A DNA stretch of 64,000 bases, taken from assembly GCA_023262855.1 (NCBI GenBank), contig JALQYQ010000017.1, positions 37,485 to 101,484 of the forward strand, in the 5' to 3' direction. Below the pieces are notes generated by a model that was given only the letters and a program-made list of their open reading frames with translations, did no database searches and was not told where the DNA came from. Source of the DNA: Crocinitomicaceae bacterium. GTDB taxonomy: Bacteria; Bacteroidota; Bacteroidia; Flavobacteriales_D; Crocinitomicaceae. The stretch's first letter is position 1. Every line of letters begins with the position of its first letter. Made by a program: the position numbers and the translations under genes. Shown here in pieces: positions 49,514-58,881 of the stretch.

Positions 49514-50923
49514 TTAGTTACAAATCGTATCTTCTGTTGCTTTGAGAATCACACGAACTTCTTCAAGTGTTGGTGCCTCAGCGTATGTTCTTAAAACTGG
49601 TTCTGTTCCCGATGGACGAATCATCACCCAACGTTCGTCATCAAAGAAGTACTTGAATCCATCGATTGTTTTTACTTCGCGCACATTGTATGGTCCAAAA
49701 GCTTTGTAATTATCGGCTTTGCAATTGGCAATGATGCGTTGTTTCAATTCTTCCGTAATGTGTAAATCGTTGCGCTCAAATTTGAACGGTCCAACAATGT
49801 CGTATACTTCAGCAATTAATTCATCCAAGGTTTTTCCAGATTTCGCCATGAATTCCCAGATGATTAATCCCATCCAAATACCATCGCGTTCTGGAATATG
49901 TCCTTTTACAGCAATTCCACCTGATTCTTCACCGCCCAACAACACATCGTCTTCCACCATGATTGTAGCGATTTCTTTGAAGCCAATTTTTGTCGTTTGA
50001 ACTTCTAAACCGTAATGTTGACACAATTTTTCAATGCGTGGCGAAACAGAGAACGCAATCACAACTTTACCTGTCATTTGTTTGTATTTCACCAAATAGT
50101 GAATCAACAATAAGATAATGTGATGCGAATCAACAAATTCACCTTTTCCGTTGTACAAACCAATACGATCAGCATCACCATCTGTCGCTAAAGCACAATA
50201 CACATTTCCTTGCGCTTTGATTGTTTGCTCAAGTTCTTGTAAATTCTTTGCAATTGGTTCTGGCGCTTGACCATAAAACGATGGATTGTGTTCACAATGC
50301 AACAACTGTGTGTTTGGTAAAATGCGTTTAATCACATTTTGTCCTGCTCCGTACATTGCGTCGTACATCAAATTCATTCCTGAATTAGCAATCGCATCCA
50401 AGTCGAAATTAGCTTTAACATGATCAACATAACGAGTTTCGATATCCACAATCTCCAATTGTCCAGCTGCAATCGCTCCATCCAATGAAACAGAAGTGTA
50501 ATCGAGCGGACAAGTATCTGGAATAATGTCTTCTACTTCTTGCACATGCTCTGGTGATAAAGGTCCACCGAAATAGGCTTTTAATTTAAATCCATTGTAA
50601 CTTGGTGGATTATGACTTGCTGTGATAATTACACCAATCTGGCAATTGAATTGATTTGCAGCCAATGAAATCATAGGCGTTGAAACGAATCCTTTTGCCA
50701 TGCGCACATGGATTCCTTCACTTAAGAAAACTTTGGTAGCAACTTCTACAAACAATTCCCCAGCGAAACGACAATCGTGACCAATCACAATCGTTGGTAC
50801 GTCATAATTTGCTTTTAACCATTTTGCAGTAGCGTACGAAACACGCGCAACATTTTCAGTTGTAAATTCTTCGGCGATTATGGCTCTCCAGCCATCCGTT
50901 CCAAACTTAATTTTATTAGCCAA
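49514..50923 (-). CDS. Phosphoglucomutase/phosphomannomutase family protein
   Basis: A 469-residue alpha-D-phosphohexomutase. The active-site elements are KFGTDGWRAIIAEEFT at the N-terminus, the phosphoserine loop TASHNPPSYNGFKLKA near residue 105, the metal loop ATDGDADRIGLY near 250, the sugar loop GGEESGGIAVKGHIPERDG near 330 and the phosphate loop RPSGTEPVLRTYAEA near 430. EESGG and DGDADR suggest a glucose/mannose phosphate substrate, unlike the glmM copy at 3646. The start is a TTG (TTGGCTAATAAA); an in-frame TAA two codons upstream excludes a longer protein. A TATATTTG promoter box precedes it. Confidence 0.88.
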   Translation of the reverse strand: MANKIKFGTDGWRAIIAEEFTTENVARVSYATAKWLKANYDVPTIVIGHDCRFAGELFVEVATKVFLSEGIHVRMAKGFVSTPMISLAANQFNCQIGVIITASHNPPSYNGFKLKAYFGGPLSPEHVQEVEDIIPDTCPLDYTSVSLDGAIAAGQLEIVDIETRYVDHVKANFDLDAIANSGMNLMYDAMYGAGQNVIKRILPNTQLLHCEHNPSFYGQAPEPIAKNLQELEQTIKAQGNVYCALATDGDADRIGLYNGKGEFVDSHHIILLLIHYLVKYKQMTGKVVIAFSVSPRIEKLCQHYGLEVQTTKIGFKEIATIMVEDDVLLGGEESGGIAVKGHIPERDGIWMGLIIWEFMAKSGKTLDELIAEVYDIVGPFKFERNDLHITEELKQRIIANCKADNYKAFGPYNVREVKTIDGFKYFFDDERWVMIRPSGTEPVLRTYAEAPTLEEVRVILKATEDTICN

Positions 50924-50944
50924 TTTTTATCAATTTAAGAGTGA

Positions 50945-50952
50945 CAAATATA
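50945..50952 (-). promoter_or_regulatory. Probable -7 box of the second phosphohexomutase gene (TATATTTG)
   Basis: The minus-strand sequence TATATTTG fits TAnnTTTG, 22 bases before the TTG start. Confidence 0.5.
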
Positions 50953-51006
50953 CATAAAGTGGTATTTCAAACCATGAAAGCAGGAAGAAGAATCTATTAA
51001 TTTTTG

Positions 51007-52422
51007 TTATTTATCGAACTGAATCGTGTAAGTAAGTCCTTCAGGAGATCCAGAAAGCGTTAAACTCGCATCCAATTGCTCACAAAAAATACTCAAAAGC
51101 GAATTCTTTTGGTTGCGAATTGGTTCTTTTGTCAAGGCTTCAGGTCGATTGTCTTTGCAGACAATTCTAAATGCTTTGTCGCAATCTGTTAGCCAAAACT
51201 CAATTCTACCTTCATTTTCAAAAGGAACTTTAAACGTTTCAGATGCAATTTCGTTGAGAATCAGTCCAAGTGGAATCGCTTTGTCGTGGTTCAAGCCATT
51301 GTTTCGCAAATTAAACTTCAATTCAACTTGAACATCGTAGCTTTTGAATGGATATTGTTGTTTAAACGTCGAAATTAAGCGCGCAACAAAGTGTTCCATG
51401 TTGATGAGCGTCAAATTGGTCTCTGAGTACATCAAATCATGAATTTGGGCCAGGGTATTTACACGATCTAAACTACGTTGGAACACCTGCTGAAACTCGC
51501 GGTCTTTGATATCAAACATTTGCAATTTGAACAAGCTCGACATGAGTTGCAAATTATTTTTTACACGTGTTTGCACTTCAGAAAGCAAGGTGTCTTTTTC
51601 TGCTAAGGAAGCTCTCAATTTATCCTCTACTGCTTTTCGTTTGAAAAACACAGGAACATCATAACTTCCGTGGGCTTCCACTTTTTGATCTTTCAAATAT
51701 TCATTGATGCGATGTGTTGGCGCCATGATGAACGAACAGCAATCATCTCCTTTCGCAGCACACGTAATTTCTACTGCAGTCAGTGGAATTTCAAAACTTT
51801 CCTCACACCAACCTGCCGAATAACCGGCATTCATAACACAAACAGGTTTATTGGACTTACGTCCAGCTTTGATCCATGATTGAGCCTCAAAGGAATTATG
51901 GTGATGGTATTTCAATAGAAAATCATCGTCTGGTGAAGGATTGCTATCCGAAAGAATTTCCACATTTGCCCAACCTGTGAAAGCAAAATGAACGGGTCCC
52001 GCTGATAGTTTTTGTATTGGTTCATACAAGCCCATTTCTTCATGGAACGACTTTGCATCTTTTTTACCAAGTACTTGACCGATGTCGTACAAAAAGTTAT
52101 TTCCGATACGAACAGCTTTCTCTTCGGGGTAATTACTGTATAATTCTTTTAAAATATCTAAGAACTCGTATGAAAGTGATGCGCTACGAATCAGCACATA
52201 GCGTTGACCATGAATCACAATTTCGCCGCTTTCAGCTGAGTTATAAATTTCCGTAAAATATTCTGCTACTTTTTGTTCGGCCTCTTCAAAAATCACTTTG
52301 AACTCTTCGGGCACAATAACCGTGTTGCGACTGATCGATAAATCAATCTGTGCTTTCAACCGCTTATTTTCCTGTTGCAGTTCTTTTACTTGAGACCTAA
52401 GGAGAGCAAGTTCTTCATTCAT
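51007..52422 (-). CDS. V4R sensor domain joined to a degenerate HisKA_2 histidine kinase
   Basis: A 471-residue cytosolic protein. Residues 1-30 form a coiled coil. Residues about 90-255 look like a V4R ligand-binding domain, ending in the Cys motif EITCAAKGDDCCSFIMAP. A coiled segment leads to a HisKA_2-like region, LLSEVQTRVKNNLQLMSSLFKLQ near residue 300. In this family the text is normally ExHHRVKNN, so the phosphorylated His is replaced (QT). The ATPase domain is also weak: the N box is LNEIASETFKV (second Asn missing) and the glycine box is KDNRPE. It probably senses a small molecule but cannot autophosphorylate in the usual way. Confidence 0.8.
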   Translation of the reverse strand: MNEELALLRSQVKELQQENKRLKAQIDLSISRNTVIVPEEFKVIFEEAEQKVAEYFTEIYNSAESGEIVIHGQRYVLIRSASLSYEFLDILKELYSNYPEEKAVRIGNNFLYDIGQVLGKKDAKSFHEEMGLYEPIQKLSAGPVHFAFTGWANVEILSDSNPSPDDDFLLKYHHHNSFEAQSWIKAGRKSNKPVCVMNAGYSAGWCEESFEIPLTAVEITCAAKGDDCCSFIMAPTHRINEYLKDQKVEAHGSYDVPVFFKRKAVEDKLRASLAEKDTLLSEVQTRVKNNLQLMSSLFKLQMFDIKDREFQQVFQRSLDRVNTLAQIHDLMYSETNLTLINMEHFVARLISTFKQQYPFKSYDVQVELKFNLRNNGLNHDKAIPLGLILNEIASETFKVPFENEGRIEFWLTDCDKAFRIVCKDNRPEALTKEPIRNQKNSLLSIFCEQLDASLTLSGSPEGLTYTIQFDK

Positions 52423-52483
52423 TTTCTAGTGGTACTTGACTTTAAAAATACGAAAGATTTTTACTTAAACGATTTTATGAAAT

Positions 52484-52516
52484 AAAAAAAGCCGTTGAGA
52501 AAAATCCCAACGGCTT
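52484..52516 (-). terminator. Rho-independent terminator of rocD
   Basis: On the minus strand, aagccgttg/caacggctt is a nine-pair stem with a ten-base loop followed by a run of T. Confidence 0.9.
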
Positions 52517-52534
52517 ATATGCTAGTTCAATTGT

Positions 52535-53815
52535 TTATTTTTTAAACGCGCGGATTGTTTTTTCAATGATCGCCACACATTCCATCAATTGCTCTTCGTT
52601 CATCACCAATGGCGGTGCAAATCGAATAATGTTTCCATGTGTTGGTTTAGCCAATAAGCCATTTTCTTTCAATTGAACACATAAATCCCAAGCTGTTGAA
52701 CTATCAGGCGTATCGTTTACGATAATTGCATTCAACAAACCTTTTCCACGCACTTTTACCACTAAATCAGTAGAATCAATGATGCGTTGCATTTCGTTTC
52801 TAAAGATTTGTCCTAATTTGCGGGCATTCAAAGCCAATTGTTCATCCGTCACAACATTCAAGGCAGCAACAGCAACTTTCGCCGCAATCGGATTTCCACC
52901 AAAGGTAGAACCGTGCTGACCAGGTTTAATCACCATCATGATTTCATCGTTCGCCAAAACAGCAGAAACTGGGTAAACACCACCAGAAAGTGCTTTTCCT
53001 AAAATCAAAATATCGGGTTGTGCATAGCTCACTTGCTTCTCACATTTATTTTCACATGTGCAATTTCCACAAACAGCCAATAAACTGCCTGTTCGCGCAA
53101 TACCCGTTTGCACTTCATCCGCAATAAACAAGGCGTTGTATTTCGTACAAAGTGCTCGCGCATCTTGCAAGAAATTTGCATCTGGAACATAAACTCCTGC
53201 TTCACCTTGAATTGGTTCAACAAGGAATCCTGCTACATTTTCAGTTTGCAAGGCTTTTTCCAAGGCCTCAATGTCGTTGTAAGGAATGCGAATAAATCCT
53301 GGTGTAAAAGGTCCGAAGTTTTTGTTCGCATCTGGATCATTTGAAAACGAAATGATAGTTGTTGTGCGTCCGTGGAAATTTCCATCACACACAATGATTT
53401 TCGCATCGTTTTCGTTGATTCCCTTTTTCTCGTATGCCCATTTACGGCACAACTTAATCGCTGTTTCAACCGCTTCGGCACCCGTATTCATTGGCAATAC
53501 TTTATCAAAACCAAAATACTCAGTTACAAACTTTTCGTAAACACCCAAGGTATCGTTGAAAAATGCGCGTGATGTAAGTGTTAATGTTTGTGCTTGCTCG
53601 ATCATTGCACCAATAATTGCAGGGTGACAATGTCCTTGGTTCACTGCTGAATAGGCTGATAAGAAATCATAGTAACGTTTTCCTTCAACATCCCAAACGT
53701 AAACTCCTTCGCCTTTTGCTAAAACGACTGGAAGCGGGTGATAATTGTGCGCTCCATATTTGTCTTCCAATTGCATTAATTGTTCAGATGACAATGCTGC
53801 TGTTGTTGCATTCAT
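52535..53815 (-). CDS. rocD: Ornithine aminotransferase
   Basis: RocD transfers the delta-amino group of ornithine to 2-oxoglutarate, giving glutamate semialdehyde, a PLP-dependent step of arginine/proline metabolism. Of 426 residues, the early part reads [19 protein letters not shown] and [18 protein letters not shown]; the PLP region has [31 protein letters not shown] and the Schiff-base Lys in [17 protein letters not shown]. Between those last two is a Cys-rich insertion ([12 protein letters not shown]). No arginine catabolic gene is adjacent, and the gene has its own terminator and promoter box. Confidence 0.93.
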   Translation of the reverse strand: MNATTAALSSEQLMQLEDKYGAHNYHPLPVVLAKGEGVYVWDVEGKRYYDFLSAYSAVNQGHCHPAIIGAMIEQAQTLTLTSRAFFNDTLGVYEKFVTEYFGFDKVLPMNTGAEAVETAIKLCRKWAYEKKGINENDAKIIVCDGNFHGRTTTIISFSNDPDANKNFGPFTPGFIRIPYNDIEALEKALQTENVAGFLVEPIQGEAGVYVPDANFLQDARALCTKYNALFIADEVQTGIARTGSLLAVCGNCTCENKCEKQVSYAQPDILILGKALSGGVYPVSAVLANDEIMMVIKPGQHGSTFGGNPIAAKVAVAALNVVTDEQLALNARKLGQIFRNEMQRIIDSTDLVVKVRGKGLLNAIIVNDTPDSSTAWDLCVQLKENGLLAKPTHGNIIRFAPPLVMNEEQLMECVAIIEKTIRAFKK

Positions 53816-53849
53816 ACTTTTAAATTTGAATCGTGAGTGTCACTCATCA

Positions 53850-53896
53850 CGGAGAGCAACCATCCTTTCCTCATTCACGACGGAGAGAAATCATCC
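53850..53896. repeat. 16-base direct repeat in the rocD leader
   Basis: cggagagcaaccatcc (53850-53865) and cggagagaaatcatcc (53881-53896) match at 14 of 16 positions. They lie between the rocD ATG and its probable -7 box, so the transcribed leader contains most of both. Confidence 0.6.
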
Positions 53897-53900
53897 ATGG

Positions 53901-53908
53901 CAAAGATA
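53901..53908 (-). promoter_or_regulatory. Probable -7 box of rocD (TATCTTTG)
   Basis: The minus-strand sequence TATCTTTG fits TAnnTTTG and gives a leader of about 78 bases. The rest of the gap to 54228 is very AT-rich and holds no gene that I can see; its only clear structure is the palindrome tgtagc-cc-gctaca at 54098-54111. Confidence 0.55.
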
Positions 53909-54228
53909 AAGAAGAATTAATAACCTGAGATCGACTTTTTTTTAAACTTCAAATTTCTTATTAAAATCATTGTGAAAATTAAAAAAATTAAGGTGTTTAC
54001 TTATGATATTTTGAAACCGAAATAAAAACTCAAAAAAGAAAAAGTAACTCTAAGAATTCCGCTTCTAAATAGCATTTTATTCCTAAAATATTTTTAATGT
54101 AGCCCGCTACAACTTCAAATATTTCACTCGAAACTACTTATTCACAAGCGTTTTGAAGATAAAAAAACAGTCTTACTCAGGATAATAATTTACAATTGAA
54201 AAGTGAAAATTCGCTTTGGAGTTAATTT

Positions 54229-54963
54229 CTATTCCATAAAAACAATTACTTGTTTCTTTTTTGAAGACAATTCTGGAACGCTGATGCGTTTTATGTTGTG
54301 CGTTTTTTTACTTGGTATTAAGAAGACATCCCATAAGTCTTCAACTTTTTCATTCTTCCCTTGTGAAATAAAATAACCGATCGCTTGTTCTGTTCGCGGT
54401 TTCACAACTACTTTTTCAGAGACTTCCGAACCTTTCTGTTTGATCACTAACACTTCCAGTTTTCTGGAACTCGCATTTTTCACAAAAACATAAACAGTAT
54501 CACTTTTCTGCTCAACAACTGCTTTTTTGGGTTCAGGAAAGTCATAAATCGGCGGGTTATAAATGATGAGTTGTTTATCCCATGAATTATCTTCTTCGTG
54601 ATTAAAAGTTCCGTCTTCATTGAAAAAACTCGTCGCGTCGTAATGTTGAATTCCACCATCGGGCTGAAAAGTTTTACGTGCCGTTCGAATTGCGCCATTT
54701 TCGTAATATGCCACATCCAAGGAAGCACCTCCGTGCAAATAACCATGATTGGCTTTCAAAACTTCGTTGCCATTCACATCGTATGCACGAAATTCAAAGT
54801 AGCGATCGTGTTCAACAGTTTCGAAATCAATGCTTGAAACTTTGCCGTTTTTATGGAAACAAACCGTGGAATCTCCTCCTTTGCCCTTCAGTTTTTTACA
54901 CGAAAGTTGTGCGTTTAATCCGCATGAAACAAGTAAGATAAGTGTGAGCAAAAGCGTTTTCAT
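54229..54963 (-). CDS. Secreted protein with MORN/YwqK-like repeats
   Basis: A 244-residue exported protein (signal MKTLLLTLILLVSCGLNAQ). Two stretches resemble the MORN-variant repeat of YwqK-type proteins: VCFHKNGKVSSIDFETVEHD and VAYYENGAIRTARKTF, followed by ATSFFNEDGTFNHEED. The C-terminal 100 residues (SDTVYVFVKNASSRKLEVLVI, VVVKPRTEQAIGYF) look like an Ig-type beta domain. Function is unknown. The porin gene lies upstream in the same direction with a 36-base gap, so the two may share a message. Confidence 0.72.
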   Translation of the reverse strand: MKTLLLTLILLVSCGLNAQLSCKKLKGKGGDSTVCFHKNGKVSSIDFETVEHDRYFEFRAYDVNGNEVLKANHGYLHGGASLDVAYYENGAIRTARKTFQPDGGIQHYDATSFFNEDGTFNHEEDNSWDKQLIIYNPPIYDFPEPKKAVVEQKSDTVYVFVKNASSRKLEVLVIKQKGSEVSEKVVVKPRTEQAIGYFISQGKNEKVEDLWDVFLIPSKKTHNIKRISVPELSSKKKQVIVFME

Positions 54964-54999
54964 CGTATTTTTTTTTCACTGACTTAGCAAGAAGAATGC

Positions 55000-56154
55000 C
55001 TAAAACCAAAATCCTAAACCAACGATGAATTCCATGCGTTGATTTTGATAGTTGTTATTGAAGTAGAAAATCTTCTCGTTAGCAGTTGTATGCAATACAC
55101 GCGATTCAATTCTGAAATAACTATTTGGAATTGGTTTGAATTCAAATCCAAGTGTTCCACCTACTAAATCTATTCCGACCAACTGATGATCTGAATTAAT
55201 TACCGGACCTGTTAATAGTTCGTTCGGGTCTTCAAAAACCTCTGCTCGTCCGTAAAGTGCCCATTTAGGAGTCATACGATATTTTGCTGCCAAAAGCGCG
55301 CTAAACATAAAAGCAGTTTTTGCTGGATCTGTCAATACTGAATTAGCTTGAATTCCAACGTTGCTTTCTAAACCAAGAATCCAATGACTCGATTTATAGG
55401 TCAAGCACAAATTATTGTACAAACGTTGATGTTTTACCTTCATTGTATCTGGCGATTCATCACAATAGATAGAAGAGAAAGTTGCCGTAATTTTATTCGT
55501 AGGAACATACGCGATTGAAAAACCTACAGCTTTATTTTTGTTCGTTTCTAAGAATTGATTAAACGAATTAAAGGCATTCAGCTGAATTGCTAATTTCTTG
55601 GATTGCTGCCACGTTAACTTTAAACCACTTAAAAAATACGGCTCAAAATAGGTTGTTGTAGCCAAACTCATGGTCATGTTTTCTCTTGGCTGAATGGATT
55701 CCAATCCAATGTGCGTTCTAAAAAAGCCAGCATCCAGCCACAGTTTTTTCACGACACGAAAACCAGCATTTGCCTCTTGAATAAAATTCAAATGGTTCGA
55801 CCAAGAAGCTTGCGGACAATCACCACCAAACAAAGTTACCGTACCACGAAACTGTGAGGACTCGTACTTCGCCGAAAGCTGCAACATGTTGATTCCAACT
55901 TGATTGTTGCGCGGAGCAATTGTAGGAAACTTAGAAAAACCACTTACACTTGATGAATCTGAGTAAAAACTGTAATAGGTATCTACGTATCCTGAAAGCG
56001 TAACTTTCCCAGAAGTATCATATTCAACGTCATAAGGATTGATTTTCGTTCCTGAAAACGTCATATCCGTCGTGTCGTGCTTATGCCATTTGATCAGCTG
56101 CGCTTTACTGCTAAACGCAACAAACAACAGCAGAACAAACAATGCATTTTTCAT
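55000..56154 (-). CDS. Outer-membrane beta-barrel porin (OmpL/BBP2-like)
   Basis: A 384-residue outer-membrane protein (signal MKNALFVLLLFVAFSSKAQ). The barrel starts at VTLSGYVDTYYSFYSD, a classic first strand in this porin group, and continues through regular strands (GINMLQLSAKYESSQFRGTVTLFGGD, LDAGFFRTHIGLESIQPRENM, YGRAEVFEDPNELLTG) to the C-terminal aromatic strand MEFIVGLGFWF. The DAGFFRTHIGLE segment is typical of BBP2 porins. Substrate is unknown. It follows parC by 14 bases on the same strand, so it may be read from the parEC transcript. Confidence 0.82.
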   Translation of the reverse strand: MKNALFVLLLFVAFSSKAQLIKWHKHDTTDMTFSGTKINPYDVEYDTSGKVTLSGYVDTYYSFYSDSSSVSGFSKFPTIAPRNNQVGINMLQLSAKYESSQFRGTVTLFGGDCPQASWSNHLNFIQEANAGFRVVKKLWLDAGFFRTHIGLESIQPRENMTMSLATTTYFEPYFLSGLKLTWQQSKKLAIQLNAFNSFNQFLETNKNKAVGFSIAYVPTNKITATFSSIYCDESPDTMKVKHQRLYNNLCLTYKSSHWILGLESNVGIQANSVLTDPAKTAFMFSALLAAKYRMTPKWALYGRAEVFEDPNELLTGPVINSDHQLVGIDLVGGTLGFEFKPIPNSYFRIESRVLHTTANEKIFYFNNNYQNQRMEFIVGLGFWF

Positions 56155-56168
56155 CTTCTAGAACAGGA

Positions 56169-58880
56169 TTAAAACAAGGTAATTTGTCCATCCTCATCCT
56201 CTTCGTCTTCCGGTTTTTTCGTCAAATCCCATTCGATGGTTGTAGCATCATCTCCATCTTCCCCATCTTCGTGACCAACAACGCCATCAATATCCTCATC
56301 ACCTTCTGCTCCTTCAATTTGAACGTCTTCTGGCCATGGTTCTGCTCCTTCTATTTCATGCGTCAAGACAATTTCTTTGACTTTTAATTTCGTCAATTGA
56401 TTTCCTTGCGCTTTCATTCCTTTTACATCAATGAAATCAGCAATGTTCACCTCGTTATCAGGAAGGTTTTTCGTTTCCTTCAACAATTTGTTGTAAACAA
56501 TACGCACGTTTGGACGATACGCCGTTGACACAACATCCATGTACGAACCTTCGCTTTCACTAATGAAGGATACTTTTTTATCACTTGTTACTTCACACAA
56601 GAAGCGTTTTACAAAATGAAGATCTTTCTCTGCATCGTAATAAACCGTCGAAATTGGTCTGTCTGGATGCCATTTCTCAATGTGAATCATGTCTTCATCA
56701 AAGTGATTCGACAAATCAAAACTGCTCAAACGGTAATCACCCGATTTATACAACGTAAGAATGCGATCTTCACCTTTGAAGGAACCAAGGAATTTACCAC
56801 GGCCTTCATCATTCAAACGTCCCACAACGGTATCAAACCAAATTTTGCGTGCTGCCAAGGTTGAGCCACCGACTTCTTTTTGCGTAATTTTTTGAATAAT
56901 TTCTTTTGTCACGCGATTACCACCAGACTGACGACCTTTGATCAACAAATCTCCCATATCTACATCGAAGCGTAAACGTTTCAAATGTGGTCTTGGTCTC
57001 AATAATACAGTTACAACTTCACGCTCTCCGTTCGGGTGCACAGAGAAATAAAGCATTTTCGAGCCTTTTGTTCCGCGGGTTAAATCATATTCTGTATCGC
57101 GTGTGATTGAATTCACATAAAAACGTTTCATCATCGCAGCACCACCAACTCCATCTTGGTAAATCAAGTGATAAATTGTACGTTTATCGCCTTTTTTCCA
57201 TACATCAGCATGCACGATTCCTTTGCCCACGAATTTTTTATCTGCGACCTTAGTCACCATCATTTTACCTGTGGCAAAGAAAATGATAATGTCGTCAATT
57301 TCAGAACAATCGTTTACTGGTTCATTTTTCTTTAATCCGTAACCAATAAATCCTTCTTCATAATCAACATACAATTTACGATTGGCGATAATCACTTTTG
57401 TAGCGCTGATTGTATCAAATACTTTGATTTCAGTTTTACGCTCTTTCCCTTCGCCGAATCGTTTTTTAAGGTCTTTGTAATAATCGATTGCGTATTCAAC
57501 AAGATTGGCTAGTTTTTCTTTTACAGCAGCCATTTCCTCTTCAATTTTCAACAGAAGATCATCTGCTTTTGTTGAATCGAAACGTGTAATACGAATCATC
57601 GGAATTTGCGTCAGTTTTTGTAAATCCTCATCCGTTATTTCACGAATAAGTTTTTTCTTAAACTTCTCAAATCGTTTATATAAATATTCGTACAAAGATT
57701 CACGATCGCTGTAATGCTTAAAATCGATGTACATTTCTTCTTGGATGAAGATTTTCTCCAAGGTAGAAAAATGCCATTGACGCTCTAGTTCATCCAAGCG
57801 AATTTCCAATTCCAATTTCAACAAGCGAACAGTATTGTCCGTATTTACTTTTAGAATTTCGCTTACTCCCATAAATCGTGGAGTATCTTTATCAATGATC
57901 GATGAATTCGGAGAAATCGATACTTCACAATCAGTGAAAGCATACAAGGCATCTAGGGTTTTATCAGGAGAAACACCTGGCGCTAAATGGATGATAACTT
58001 CCACTTCAGCGGCTGTGTTGTCTTCGATTTTCTTTACTTTAATTTTCCCTTTCTCGTTGGCTTTGATAATTGATTCAATCAATGAACCGGTTGTAGTTCC
58101 GAACGGAATCTCCGTAATCACCAAAGTTTTATTGTCGAGCTTTTTAATTTTTGCACGAACACGTACCTTTCCACCACGTAAACCATCGTTGTAATTCGAA
58201 AAGTCAGCCATACCTCCTTGCAAGAAATCAGGGAAAATTTCCACTTTCTTCCCACGCAAATGGTTGATGGATTGATCGATTAATTCAATGAAGTTATGCG
58301 GCAAAAACTTACAAGCCAAACCTACTGCAATCCCCTCTGCTCCTTGTGCTAAAAGCAATGGGAATTTCACTGGAAGTTGCTCTGGTTCTTTGTTCCGACC
58401 ATCGTAACTTGAAAGCCAAGCAGTTGTTTTTGGATTAAATACCACATGTGAAGCAAATTTTGACAATCGTGCCTCAATGTATCGAGGAGCTGCTGCGCCA
58501 TCACCTGTTAATGTATTTCCCCAGTTTCCTTGGCAATCAATCAATAATTCTTTTTGTCCCAATTGAACCAAAGCATCACCAATCGAAGCATCACCGTGCG
58601 GGTGATATTTCATGGTATTACCGATGATGTTCGCAACTTTATTGTAACGACCATCATCCATTTCTTTCATGGAGTGTAAAATTCGACGTTGCACAGGTTT
58701 CAAACCATCGTACAAAGAAGGAACAGCGCGTTCAAGGATTACATAACTTGCATAATCCAAGAACCAGCTTTCATACAAGCCATTAACCGGAACGATTTTA
58801 TCATCTACCGATTTATTTTCAAAAGGACTTTTTTCTTCGCCTTCGTTCAAATTCTGGTCTTCAATTTCGTCTTCTGCCAT
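56169..58880 (-). CDS. parC: DNA topoisomerase IV subunit A
   Basis: A 903-residue type IIA topoisomerase A subunit that breaks and rejoins DNA with ParE to decatenate chromosomes. The winged-helix domain holds GLKPVQRRILHSM, YHPHGDASIGDALVQLGQ and the catalytic Tyr in AAPRYIEARLSKFA. The tower and coiled coil follow, then a C-terminal domain without a clear GyrA box. The last 60 residues are highly acidic and end in the pentapeptide QITLF. parE ends one base before its ATG, so the two are coupled. Assignment to ParC rather than GyrA rests on the divergent tail and pairing with a ParE-like partner. Confidence 0.9.
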   Translation of the reverse strand: MAEDEIEDQNLNEGEEKSPFENKSVDDKIVPVNGLYESWFLDYASYVILERAVPSLYDGLKPVQRRILHSMKEMDDGRYNKVANIIGNTMKYHPHGDASIGDALVQLGQKELLIDCQGNWGNTLTGDGAAAPRYIEARLSKFASHVVFNPKTTAWLSSYDGRNKEPEQLPVKFPLLLAQGAEGIAVGLACKFLPHNFIELIDQSINHLRGKKVEIFPDFLQGGMADFSNYNDGLRGGKVRVRAKIKKLDNKTLVITEIPFGTTTGSLIESIIKANEKGKIKVKKIEDNTAAEVEVIIHLAPGVSPDKTLDALYAFTDCEVSISPNSSIIDKDTPRFMGVSEILKVNTDNTVRLLKLELEIRLDELERQWHFSTLEKIFIQEEMYIDFKHYSDRESLYEYLYKRFEKFKKKLIREITDEDLQKLTQIPMIRITRFDSTKADDLLLKIEEEMAAVKEKLANLVEYAIDYYKDLKKRFGEGKERKTEIKVFDTISATKVIIANRKLYVDYEEGFIGYGLKKNEPVNDCSEIDDIIIFFATGKMMVTKVADKKFVGKGIVHADVWKKGDKRTIYHLIYQDGVGGAAMMKRFYVNSITRDTEYDLTRGTKGSKMLYFSVHPNGEREVVTVLLRPRPHLKRLRFDVDMGDLLIKGRQSGGNRVTKEIIQKITQKEVGGSTLAARKIWFDTVVGRLNDEGRGKFLGSFKGEDRILTLYKSGDYRLSSFDLSNHFDEDMIHIEKWHPDRPISTVYYDAEKDLHFVKRFLCEVTSDKKVSFISESEGSYMDVVSTAYRPNVRIVYNKLLKETKNLPDNEVNIADFIDVKGMKAQGNQLTKLKVKEIVLTHEIEGAEPWPEDVQIEGAEGDEDIDGVVGHEDGEDGDDATTIEWDLTKKPEDEEDEDGQITLF

Positions 58881-58881
58881 C

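Noticed and set aside
54098-54111. Palindrome tgtagc-cc-gctaca as a terminator or operator
   Set aside because: Only six pairs, no T tract next to it and far from any start codon; not enough to call a function.
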